Shown here: positions 38,301-49,330 of the stretch, one piece after another
Layout of the letters: each line of letters begins with the position of its first letter
Position numbering within the stretch: position 1 is the stretch's first letter
Assembly (NCBI RefSeq): GCF_000150275.1
Contig: NW_002060953.1
Span: 1,907,723-1,971,722 of the forward strand
Source: Trichoplax adhaerens
Lineage: Eukaryota > Placozoa > Uniplacotomia > Trichoplacea > Trichoplacidae
Direction: 5' to 3'
Length of the DNA stretch: 64,000 bases
Notes under the pieces: generated by a model
Told to the model about the DNA's origin: nothing
The model's database searches: none
The model's input: the letters and a program-made list of their open reading frames with translations, nothing else
Position numbers and translations under genes: made by a program

Positions 38301-41218
38301 GCCTTACAACAACAGGAATACCATTAACAATGCCAAATTCACAGCTAATGACTTCACTAGATGGAGATAAATGATCTGTGCAAGGAGCTACAGAATTCAA
38401 TTAATAATATTTACTGTTAATTCTCAGAAGATAATATTATTAGTTTATATAATAATGTTTCTTGATATTAAATGCTAACATTATCGATTATTGCTGTATG
38501 TCTTACCCGGTAAGACCATATGATAGATATTGTTACCATCATAACTGAGTAAGCCATGACCTTGATCGCAAAATTTAATTTCCTTTGTTGTTTGAACTCC
38601 CGCCACTTTGGAGATTAATTCAAATCCATTGAAATTCCGTTGGTGCAGCTAGTAAAATAAACAAAATATATGTTTGTAGTTTAAATTAAAACGTAAAGTT
38701 TGCTTTAAATTCGATTTTTATCTAAAAAGCAATTAAATGATTAGCTAACAAATTGTGGTAAATTTTAACATACCAAGACGTTGCATGATTTTGTCAGTGA
38801 CACCAGTAATTGTCCGTCCTCCGAAACATCAAATGATTGAACACTATCATCACTTAATTGAATAAACATTTCGGACCATTGCTCATAAAATTCCTTCGAA
38901 GTTTTACCAGTGCAGAATTTCGTTTTTAGAACACCAAATATACATTTAACACAGGTAGATTCGTAACTGACTGCAAAATAATCGTCATTAACATAACGTA
39001 TGGCGGTTATAACACAGTCGTTGGAGCTAGAACTATCTTGAATAGGTAAGTAAGTTCCGCTTGCAAGTCGTCCTGGTACTTTAATACTACTTTGACAACT
39101 TAGATCTGGTACGTTCCATATCTAATAATTTATTGGAGTATTAATAGGCAATTAGATATAGGGAGTAAACTGACGAAATGATTTGCACAATTCAGAACTT
39201 ATAAATTACAGATACGTAACCATCTCGATATTGACGGTAATAATCCGATCATAAAAATGTTATTTCTATACAATAGTGAATAGCACAGAGAATAACGCTA
39301 TATTCATATATCAATCTTGCTGGACTAATACTTACCCATTCTACTTATTTCTAAGATTTATTTAGGTTCTTTTGGTAATGTAAATACTGTTATTATTATA
39401 ATATTGCGTATTTGCATCTTTTCAACACAGATCTATGTTCTGATATACTTCTATTGCAATCTACATGATCCAACGTTTGAGTATAATCAAATTATAATAA
39501 TTTTAAAGAGTTACTTTACTAGCGTGACCTACTTCGTAAGTAGATTATACTTTTAAAAGAAATAAATTCACCTGTAGTTGACAAACATTATAGTTTTCAT
39601 CGCCTCCAAAACATTTTGGTTTGTAGTAGGTATTTATACCTACAATCATGCTAGATGTCATAGGTATGAAATTGCAGTAATGAAGATGATCTTCTTTAAA
39701 CGTTGCAGTCTTAAGACATTGGAAAATATCACCTTGTATTTCCCATAGCTATCACGATCAAATTCAAAATGAAGGTAAGCTTAGCTTTTACAAAAGAAAT
39801 CTAAAATTATTCCATTTAAGCCTAAAAGTTTTAAGGAATGGAAAGAGGATAGGAACGGAAGAAGAAATTGTTCATCTAGAGATACTTTAAACTGATTGTG
39901 AAATATTTACTTCCATTTGGTATTTCTATAATAGTATACTGGATACCAATATTTCAATTCAACAGTCATCTTTCAGTTTTACAGGCGCCTACTTTAAAAT
40001 TTGCTATCAGCTACCTTTAAATAATGAAATTATAACTTCAACACAGCCAAACTGTAGCTGACTACATAACTGTTAAACAATAACTACCATTTATTTCGTA
40101 TATTTTATGCACTTTTTTCCAGAAATTATTTTCATAACAATATAATTTAACTTAAACTTTGATTTTACTTCCCATGTCACGATTTCTATCAATGATTAGA
40201 ACTAAATAATTCACTCTCCTATACATGTAGATATAATTTTAACGAATAACATTATACCTATTACAATAATTGTGCTCGATGTTAATCTTATTGCTACGTA
40301 CTTACATATAAAACTTCAAAATTAGAAGAGATGCCAGCACATAATTTTAGGTTAAAGTTTGAAAATTCTAACCGAATGCCATCAAAAGACGAAGAAATTT
40401 TGTTATTTTGATCTCTGAACCGCATTTGAAATTTCATTTCAATATTCCATACATGAAATATTCTTGATAGATATTCACTGTCACGTCTCTTTATGCGTAT
40501 AAAGAAATAAAATTGCATGAATTGAATTTCTTCCGCCAGTACTGCAGTGTAATCTTTCAATTTATTTTATATGAGCATAAGCTAAAGCTTAGTTAGTATG
40601 AAAGAGAAACCAATGGAATGCTCTTTTATTCACTAATTAGGTATGATAGTATAACGTCAAGCAATGGGAACCACACTCAAAAATTGCATTGTTGCTTATA
40701 CTTAAGAATTAATAATAACTTACTGGATTGTTACCGAAACCCATATATTTTCCGTCAGCCGAAGTCACTACACATTCACCACAGGCTGCTGTAGAAAACA
40801 ACACTTTTGTTGTAGCGTAGTCACAAACCTGTTAGAAAACAAGTCTTAAAATTTACTCCTAATGCTAATCGTAACAAAGCAGCTCGGCACGCTGTTCGAA
40901 TATTGACATTGTTACGGATAGATCAAATTTTAATAGTAAAAAATAAAAAAACGTTTGTATGTCGCATTCCTTTTCAAAATAAGATCACCGCGTAGAAAAT
41001 ATCTTATCGAAGGATGATAATTTTCTATAATTTTAGATATTCTTACTTTACTTATTCAGTAAGAAAATAAGATGGAACCTACCGTTGGGGATCCATAAGA
41101 CTTCATAAATGCCACCCTTATGGGCCCATAAATAGGATTAGATAGAGCCAGATTACACGATTCCTTTTCATCGCCAAGTTGTAATGTATTTTGCCATTTA
41201 CCCATGTTTTCAGTAAAA
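35327..41218 (-). CDS. C-terminal degenerate beta-propeller exons of the Apaf-1-like gene
   Basis: Twelve exons encode about 700 residues. WD-like strand endings recur: FHVWNIEM (exon 40488), LWEIQGD (exon 39748), IWNVPDL (exon 39121) and KVLWTTEE (exon 37297). Blade-like turns such as SADGKYMGFG and SEDGQLLVSL are also present. GH and WD dipeptides are mostly lost. Seven consecutive coding exons (40828 to 38774, and 38141 to 35327 apart from the phase-1 junction at 38507/38387) have phase-0 boundaries, compatible with blade-wise exon duplication. The last 93 codons (35605>35327) are a charged tail without propeller character. In Apaf-1 the propellers sense cytochrome c; whether these can is unknown. 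Confidence 0.65.
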
Positions 41219-44200
41219 CTAAATTGATAAAAATACAGTTGAATCCAGTATCTTAAATTGCAGTAATCAAAGCATGTCCATCCCGGGGACCTTGCGGATA
41301 AAGTAAACAGTTATAGTACTATACCTTAAGTTTACATACGCTTTTCCTTCGTATTCGACTTGTTTTTGAGCTATATCGGTGACCAGTTTATATAGCTGAT
41401 TATTTGGATGCGTACAAATTAACAAAGACTGGAGTAGCTGATCAGGTTTCTTTGATAGAAATACCTCGTTCTTTCTGATCGTCTCATACAATTCCATTTT
41501 AGGAAAGATGCCCTGAAAATGATTATTTGTTCAATTTGGAATAAAATGGACTATGAATCTTAACAAAGAAATGTCTTCCTATCCCCACTTACTGTTCAAA
41601 GTAATAAGCCATAAATTGGATAATGTATTAATTAATACTTGACTGTTAATAAATCAATTACATCGTACGATTGCTTTCTAGTTATTAATAGGCATAACAG
41701 ACTAATCTAAGTCACACAGTACTCTCTTCAAATAATGTAAACTTTCAGCATACACTTCTACCTTAGTACTATAAGTTAAAATTACTAGAACACCTTGGAA
41801 TGTAAATATTCTTGGCATCGCTGCAAATCTTGGAGTAAGTCTGTTAGAGATTGTCTTATTTTTAAGTTTACTTCTGCCCATAAAATATCCATCGTTAGCT
41901 TAGAGATTAACTCGCCTTCTGATGCTTCCACTAAATGATAAATTAAGTGCTCTTGTATATATTGATCGTGGATACGCCACCAACAATTACCCCATCGAAT
42001 GCGATATAGATTTAATAGTGTATTATGCAAACTCTGTCGATACTGTTTACTGGCGCCTACAGATTGTTGCCCTTTATCTGGATTCTGAAGAAGCAGGTCT
42101 GACAGAGTCCCATGTATCTGGCAATAGCTCCTATACATAATAGGCGATGTTGGTAATGTTTAAGATATGAGATAATCAAGCTGTTAATTTACCAAGATTT
42201 ACTACATGTATTTACTACTGATTCACGACAAATATCCAATAGCTTGCTATTTTTATATAGATTAAAATTTGGACTTACTTTGCATTGTCTTTATCTCGGT
42301 GATATACTATTAGAGATCTACTGTGCAAATCTTTCAATATACTTTCAAGCTGCTGCGATTGATCCCATAACGTTGCTATTGCTGCAACCGGAATCTTTAC
42401 GCTTTTTTTAAATGCTCCTAACAGTCTATAGTAGGCTCCGACCGGAGAAGGGAGTCGATTGATAACAAACTGAAAAACGCGGCATAAACTCGCTGGATAG
42501 TTCTCTGAGGGACCATGGCTATCTTCCTTATTCTGCTGAATAAATACTAGTGCTTCTTTCCATTCCTCCTCCGATTGTAATCGTGCTCCGCCTAAAAGAG
42601 TAATCGCTAAAGGATAGCAGCGGCAATATTCAATGACAGAAGCAATAACTTGATTTGCTGTAATTGTTGACAAGCCAATATTAGGTTGAAAGGAGGCTAA
42701 CAACTGCCAAGATTGCTGGAGTTCAAACTGACCCTTAGCAAGAAAGGAGATTACAAACAAAAAATATTAAACATCGACTTCTAATTGTAAGTTTTCTATA
42801 AGTAATCTAAGCATACAGTAGAGGTAAAAAATTACGAAAATAGCTTTTACTTACAGGAGCTTCAGTTACATAATCAAACTGATGCAATCTTTCACTTAAA
42901 GTAAGTGGAGATGTTATCACCACATTTTTTGCAAATTGAAGATAATCTAGATATGATTCATTTCTAACGTCTTCAAATACAAAGAGTATAAATTTTCTTT
43001 CCATATGATCTGCTTAAAGTAAACCACGTATAATTAATTATAAATGAAAAGCATTGATACATCAAGTGCATTGTGTTAACATTTTATTATTTTGGATCTG
43101 TAATCATGCTGTAGAAGCTACCTTGAATAATTTGGGACTTTTAAAATTATATACTGAATGGAAGCTATAGTCTTTCATATCAGTATCAACGAGCATCTAG
43201 ATTTGTAGTAGATATATAATGTTACACTGTTTATGTGGTAAGGGCTTTACCTGAAAAATACTGTTTTAATGTAAGGCTAATGCAGTCTAAATCTCCATAT
43301 GCTTGTTGATCATCATTGCTTACAGTACGGCATAATTTCCTTAATTTCATCGCTAGATCATCCTTGTTGATGTCACCTTTTGACGAACATGATGTTTAAT
43401 GGAATCGTTAGTGGAGTCAGTAATTGAATAAAATATTATATTAAGCAGTACTTTAAGAAATTTAACTTGACTATATTATTGTCTCTGTTCTTTTAATTAT
43501 TATGATCACTGTAAAAATATGACTACCATATTTTCGATCGCTTAAAGAAACTTAGTATTAAAGGATAATATGCGTATGTCAATTTTTTCTATTTTCAGTG
43601 TAACATTACCATCATAGTTACAGTTCATATATCATAGATTAAACCATTATTTTATATCCAATAGATTCCAACAAAATCTATGCACACTATTTCTAATACT
43701 AAATTAAAGATTGGAGATTGAGTATTCTTTTCATTGTAAATTTTAAGGACACTTCATTATTCATATTAATTCGGACTGATCGAATGGAAGTACAGCTAGG
43801 TAAAATATATTAAGGTCTCACTCAGTACCTGTAATTTATTTTTAAGCTCACCGATTTTAGTCCAAAAAATACCATTAGGAGTAAAGAGATCATTTGCTTT
43901 CACCATGTGTCTTATAGAATTGGCAACTGCCATGGTTTTTCCGCTTCCTGGGATGCCATGAACCAGTAATCGACCTTGACTGAAATTCATTTTCATCAGA
44001 GCCGTTGCTGTAGTGTTAACAAATGAATCACGTACAATAAGATGATGGCTTGGCAATTCTGGAACATCATGGAGGATATCTAGCAAACATGAAATGGCAT
44101 GTTGATGTAATCCATTACAATTCGTATTTACGTGGAGCAAACTTTTGCCCTAAATAACTCGGCCTTGATTGATATAAGACTTTAAATTGATCTTTTCGGC

Positions 44201-44990
44201 TAGCTTGAAATATATAATTTTTGATATTTATTTTGGTAACCTCATTTTTAATCTATATGACACTACTTTAAGTTGCTAAACTAACGTACTGACGCTTCTG
44301 GTCAGTTTAGTTGCTGCATCGCAATTGCTTTGCTCAGGTAATCTATAAGTCAATTTTATAGGCATGGGTTTATGGCAGTAAATTGACAGCATATCTACGA
44401 ATTCAAACTAAATCCTGATTAGATGCAGCATAATTTGATGGCTAATATAACTACATTGTATAAAGTGTGTCTACAGCAGCGGTCCAGAAAAGAATCATGG
44501 CTGTAAACAAGGCGGTATTTATAACGAGGAATCACCTAGATTTTCAGGTGCTTCCATATCCTTCCTTAATTTATTGCCCAGAGTTTGCAATGCTGGATTT
44601 GGATGGTTCTTTAAAATGTTACAGAAGATATAAAACGAACGATCTGTTCGGGTTTTTACAATTTCTATTATATCCTTCTTTATATCTTGGATACTTTCTT
44701 GTTGACGAAACGAATTCACTTCGTCAGCTGTTAAAACTTGAGCCGCTTGCAGCTTTTCGACAACACTATCATCAAGCCAATCCATCTCTTCAATTAATTC
44801 AGTATAATTCTTGGAGATGGCATCCAGAATCGGAGAACTACATTCAAATTCAGGACGACGACGCTAACAGAAAAGTATTGAAAACGTTCGTTTAGCCTTG
44901 ACGCTTATATTGAAATCTACGAACCAATTTTTGCGTATTGCAATCAGAAAATCAATGGCTTACCCCATAGCTAACGAAACCAGGAAGCAT
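35327..44990 (-). CDS. Apaf-1-like CARD / NB-ARC / beta-propeller protein, 20 exons
   Basis: Assembled by eye from GT-AG exons (listed start>end): 44990>44964, 44863>44536, 44079>43822, 43376>43251, 43009>42855, 42733>42279, 42130>41794, 41512>41325, 41218>41083, 40828>40724, 40488>40306, 39748>39572, 39121>38774, 38648>38507, 38387>38269, 38141>37938, 37297>37130, 36063>35860, 35783>35727, 35605>35327. Phases agree throughout and the total is 1332 codons with stop, close to animal Apaf-1. Domains: CARD (~19-105), NB-ARC with Walker A G160-T167 and Walker B FVFED (256-260), a GLPLA-like CYPLA near 337-341, a winged-helix/HD2 arm to ~620, then a degenerate propeller. Apaf-1 assembles the caspase-activating apoptosome in the cytosol; that role here is inferred. 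Confidence 0.75.
41325..42130 (-). CDS. Winged-helix/HD2 arm exons of the Apaf-1-like gene
   Basis: Exon 42130>41794 contains WWRIHDQYIQEHLIYHL, the HD-x-x-x-x-(Y/F)L motif found after the winged helix in NB-ARC proteins. Exon 41512>41325 (KKPDQLLQSLLICTHPNNQL and following) resembles the helical arm that links the ATPase to the WD region in Apaf-1. Both sit in correct phase between the NB-ARC and propeller exons. Confidence 0.7.
42279..44079 (-). CDS. NB-ARC ATPase exons of the Apaf-1-like gene
   Basis: Four exons encode the nucleotide-binding core. Exon 44079>43822 holds HHLIVRDSFVN (the Apaf-1 entry segment before the P-loop) and Walker A GIPGSGKT. Exon 43376>43251 is helical (DDLAMKLRKLC...). 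Exon 43009>42855 holds Walker B FILFVFEDV and the sensor-like NVVITSPLTLSERL. Exon 42733>42279 holds CRCYPLAITLLGG, the GLPLA-equivalent, followed by a winged-helix region. Walker B reads Glu-Asp where the family usually has Asp-Asp. Intron phases 1, 1, 0 and 2 all match the adjoining exons. Confidence 0.8.
44536..44863 (-). CDS. CARD exon of the Apaf-1-like gene
   Basis: The exon encodes about 109 residues. The death-fold CARD runs from SPILDAISKNYTELIEEMDW (helix 1), through VVEKLQAAQVLTADEVNSFR (helices 2-3) and DIKKDIIEIVKTRTDRSFYI (helix 4), to LKNHPNPALQTLGNKL (helices 5-6). The order and spacing match CARDs, including the LT-x-DE turn. In Apaf-1 the CARD recruits initiator caspase by CARD-CARD contact. 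The exon ends in phase 1. Its second half is duplicated at 62449-62648. Confidence 0.8.
44964..44990 (-). CDS. Putative first coding exon of the Apaf-1-like gene
   Basis: Nine codons (MLPGFVSYG) end in phase 0 at a GTAAGC donor, 100 nt before the CARD exon acceptor (CTGTTAG). The CARD exon has an in-frame TAG immediately upstream and its first internal Met falls inside the CARD, so an upstream start exon is needed. This is the nearest one that fits; 5' transcript ends would decide. Confidence 0.45.
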
Positions 44991-46430
44991 TACTTAACGT
45001 TCTTCTTCTATTTCCAAAGGTGAAAAAGACAGTAATCCGATTTACCTTTGGTTACGAAGGCAGATAAACAGATTCAGTACTTTTGTAGACCAACATGAAA
45101 AGAAAGAACAAGCTGACATGAGCTAGTGTAGAGCTACAACTTGACTACCACAGATCCAATTCGCAGGTTAGCTAGCAAGATTGCACTCAATATAAAGGGG
45201 ATCTTACTCATGAAAGAGATTGCACCTTAAGACGTCAATAATTATATTTTGGCCGTAATGCGCATTAGAATATTATCAAAACGTAGAGATGTAAGCAACA
45301 AGCCTTTGGCTACAGAACTACTATACTTCATAGAATAATCTTTTGTGCGTAATAAAATTAATGCCAATGATAGCTGGTAAGACGAAACGGCATTCTTGCA
45401 TTCTTCATAATTCATGGCGTCTAGTCATCAAGGTTTTTTTTCCTATGATATTTTTGTAGTCATTATGCGTTATAAATTGTTTACAACGACACTGTAGGAT
45501 AGTTCGAAGCATGTTGTCATCATGCTGGCAAGACTTGTTTACAAATCTCCAAGGTTCTGTAGCATGAAAAGAAAACAGTTGAAGAGATATTTTATGGGAA
45601 CTTAGATAGGTTAATCCCTCTTGCCATGTTAGTAGTATGAAGAACAGCATTGGTTCAATCAGATTATTTCATTCAAATCTAAGTCGTTTTGCATTGGATT
45701 GAAGGTAAGAACAAATGGTTTGGATATGGACCGCATACGTAGCAAAATGATAGACTCCTTCCTAGATGTGCAACCCGCTGGATTCTATCATCGATCGCTT
45801 TATGCTATGCATCGTTATCCAATCCAATCAACCCTATGGAAAATGGCTTCTGATTGGGCATCACAACAACGACTTTAGGGAATTAGATTCTCATTCACTT
45901 TTTGTCCGTTTTACAATGGTCATCTACTGAGCTTAGGATCATGCCCAAGTCTGCTCGATTACTTGATGCAATATTTATTATACCTGTACGACAACAGGAA
46001 CTTGAGTCTAGGGTGGATTGGCAAGGCCTTGCTTGGCGTTGTATTCACCTTAAGAACGAAAAGAAGACACTTATTATCAAGGCTGTTCACTTCTAAATTA
46101 GCAAATCTTCACTTTTGGATGCAGATAGAAGGCTATTAAGTAGTATCAGTTGATCATTATCCATCCTACCTTGTTCAAGTTGCCACTAGATCTAACCTAC
46201 GCAGTGTGCATGTGTTGCTTTTTAATCCACTCAAAAACAAACAGTACGCAAATTGCAAGGCTACGTCATAACTACACCAGTAAAGTAATTGGCTTAAGCT
46301 CCATAAATTTGCATCCAGTTTAAAATAGCATCCAATAAAACAATCATTGTACTATAACGTGACGAAAAATATGTTATGATTTGGAGTAGAGAAAGAATTT
46401 AAATTAGATTCTACTATGTACTTAACACCA
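44991..46430. other. 5' flank of the Apaf-1-like gene with a possible decayed coding remnant
   Basis: On +, 45690-45870 encodes a ~55-residue open stretch (NGLDMDRIRSKMIDSFLDVQ and following). At 45902-46110 two different frames are open. Codons look protein-like, but stops and frame changes interrupt them, and I recognise no family. It could be a dead transposon or gene fragment, or chance. Confidence 0.3.
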
Positions 46431-46870
46431 CACCCTCTACTTTCTGTCCAAATTAGAGCGATTTGCATACGATAATATATGTGTATAATTATTGCAGCGG
46501 AGCTACGGATTAGATTTAGGATTGCGTTTAAATCATATTTAGTTTTCCATTTTCTGGCCCAGTTAGAGCTGACCTGAAATGATTTAGGATCAATTCGACT
46601 AGGCGTCAAAATTCAATGCTGTTTCTGAGCCAGATCTGGCGAATTACAATAAAATTTAGTGGCTCTACCTATTCGGACTGATTCATGATTTGCATATCCT
46701 AGGAAATGAATGACTGCAGCCTAGCTAAAGATTGCAATTAGGATTATGTTTCAACTATAATTACTTTTCCTATTATCTGGCCAAATTAGAGCTGGCCTGG
46801 AGTGATTTGCATACGATAGGAAACGAATTACTTCGGCGAAGCGAAGGATTAAATTTGTGGATTACTAGTA
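46430..46870. repeat. Diverged tandem repeats, ~110-bp spacing
   Basis: TTTTCTGGCCCAGTTAGAGC followed by TGATTT(G/A) and ATACGATAGGAA(A/C)G-type sequence recurs near 46438 (short), 46548 and 46772. A partial copy (GATTTGCATATCCTAGGAAATG) lies near 46690. The same repeats are present at 62690-63000 in the duplicate. Confidence 0.7.
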
Positions 46871-47850
46871 GATTATACGTTCTAAACTATACTCAATATC
46901 TCATATGCGATTGGCTACTGAAGTACACTCATATGACATGCATCATCCTATGATTCCAAGTTAAGACTGGTAGAAACTATTTTAATTATCTTTAGATAGT
47001 GTTATTCATGGACTAAAATTTTAAAGTATGAGTTACCAAGCCTGTCTTTCTCTACTTTTAAAATTCATTCATGAAATGTACTTGAAAACATATTTATATC
47101 GCGTTGGCTGCAAGATTGCTGAGATGATGATCATACATGACTTATAAAACACATTAACAGTCTTGTATCACGAACTACTTCCTGACAAATATAATCGTCT
47201 AACGGAAAGCACTTACTTTGAGCTGCTTTTATAGATTACTACCCTCATCGGCCGAAAGATCTAAGAACAACACTTTTAGAAGGCTCACAATCAGTAAATA
47301 CTCTGTACTATAATCTACAAAACAGCTTTATACTATAGCACTAAAACATTGTTAGTAACAATACTTTCTTAAGTTTTATAAATTTAGGCAACGTAGTAGC
47401 GTAATAGCCTGTAATATAATCACTGATTATGATTATGATTGCATTGCGTAACACTTAGAATCTGAGATGATATGAAATCAACAATCTCAATGTCCTTCTA
47501 TCAGCCTCTGGTAAGCTTGGACGTGAAATTAGTCATCGTAACTAGTTAGAAAGTTAGAATGCTTGTTTTCTTTTTTAAGAATAACTCTCACTACATCTGA
47601 GATTGATAATATCCATTAGCAATACTGCCTTGTTGACATTAATCAATGTCAGCAGAATGCTTCTGACACTAAATAAATAGGATGGAAATCATGTATAATA
47701 GCAGTAGACAACTGACGAAAGAATGGTAATGTACACTACTGACATAGGTATTCTTGATCTTAAGCAATGAAAATATTAACCTCAACTATAAGTACTTATA
47801 ATCTTGTTGTTGTTTTTGCTAATTGTAAAGGTGTAATAGATTCCAGTATG

Positions 47851-49330
47851 AGCTTAACCCAGGCCTAAATTCAACCTAAAGTTATTTTAGCCAATCTATC
47901 TGGAAAGGGATAAATTCTAAACTTTTTTCAATCATGTTGTACAGGCCATAAGTTGAATGCGTAAGACTAGCTCAAAGATTGATTCTTTCCATTTACGAGT
48001 ATCATAAAATAAAATACCATTACAACTAGCAACAAGCACAATTTTTGATGTTTATTTCTGCAGTCCAAAAGTAAAGTTTCAACTGAAAATAATCCATATT
48101 CAAGTGGTTATAGAACTGCATGTTTATCTAACCATAATAATTAGGAATGCTAATTTGTGTAACATTTAAGAAGTCACGTTTTCAATCACTGCAAAACTAG
48201 ACACAATTTTTAATATGCATATAGTTCGAAAATTTTACCGAAAGGCAACTTTGCTTCTTAATTAGAAAATATGCATGAAGATGTAATTTATTGTTTGTGT
48301 CTTTATTAAAAAGTGATATTGTATTTAAAAATGTGGAATAAAGACTGAGCAGTAAATATAGATCTACTAATAGCGACCATCATTTAATTTGAATGTATAG
48401 CTTGTTTGCAGTAATTAAGGTCTTTCAGCTCAAGTTATGCCTTAGATCTCTGTTATTATTTCAGTTGTTTTGCCATGGGATTTATAAAATGTACTTGTAA
48501 AAAGAGGCGCGCAAAGGATGTATCAAGTCTTGTTTGCATGGAAGAATGCATGTGATTGCTAGGATTTTAGTAGTAATGTATTCAATGCTAAAAGTAAGTT
48601 ATTTTCTATTGCTCTCGATCAAGCGATCTCAGCTGTTCAGCTCGATTTACTCTTAGGAGATTGTAATTCCTGAGTCATCAGTCTACAATCTAGGATCTAC
48701 GTGTACCACGAAATTTCAAAGTTTCGATTAAGTTCAGTGCAGCAAGTTAGTAAATCGAGTATTAGTTAACCTAAGGTCAGTAAGTTGTTATGTAAATTAG
48801 TGAAGTAATTATCGCACATAGGTTACTAAGTTAGTCAACGAATTAGTGGAATAATTATCGTAGATTATCTGATAGTCGGATTAAATTGTGAGCTATCCTA
48901 GCTCCGCATGGTCGATATACTGAACAGTAACAATCTTAATGACAACGAAAATAATTGTAATTAAATCGTAGCAAAAGAAAGATTCTAAAACATGGATAGT
49001 CGTAAACACTTATTAAAAAATCTTCATATATTCAACCCATGAACAATATTTGTGAAATCTTTTAAATCCGCAGTTTATTAAATATGCAATAATAATTCTG
49101 ACATATTGCAAATCTGGATAGGACTGTAAAATTGAATAAGCAAACAAAGTCTTGCTGTTGCAACGCTAGTCTGTAGGATAATATTGCGCGGTCTCATTTC
49201 TTTACTAATGGAATTAATCGACTTATAAGGTGATTAATACTACTTTTAGTTTTGAAACAACTGAAGAATCTTATAATTTATTGAATATCCGATACGACTT
49301 GTAAATGAATCTAATGTTGCTTAGAAGTTG
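47851..49330. other. Intergenic between the duplication block and P450 copy B
   Basis: No coding region. Two ~62-bp direct repeats (TAAATTAGTGAAGTAATTATCG-like) lie near 48790-48870. Confidence 0.5.

Larger units (their letters stand above)
43936..47850. repeat. Segmental duplication, left (parental-like) copy
   Basis: 43936-44735 matches 61849-62648, and 46501-47850 matches 62648-64000, in the same orientation and almost base for base. Here the block includes the P-loop exon, the CARD exon, the putative start exon and 5' flanking DNA. The 1766-bp segment 44736-46501 exists only in this copy. Homology may continue beyond 47850, because the other copy is cut off by the window end. Confidence 0.95.

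Noticed and set aside
44080-44149. Extension of the P-loop exon upstream to an acceptor at 44149
   Set aside because: The frame is open, but the splice phase would not match the phase-1 CARD exon. The acceptor at 44079 (TTTGCTAG) gives a consistent join.
44467-44895. 142-codon plus-strand frame, with a similar one at 62380-62724
   Set aside because: It is antisense to the CARD exon. Its apparent conservation in two places is due to the segmental duplication.
46732-46953. 73-codon plus-strand frame repeated at 62882-63103
   Set aside because: It is duplicated only because it lies in the segmental duplication and overlaps internal tandem repeats. It has no domain.
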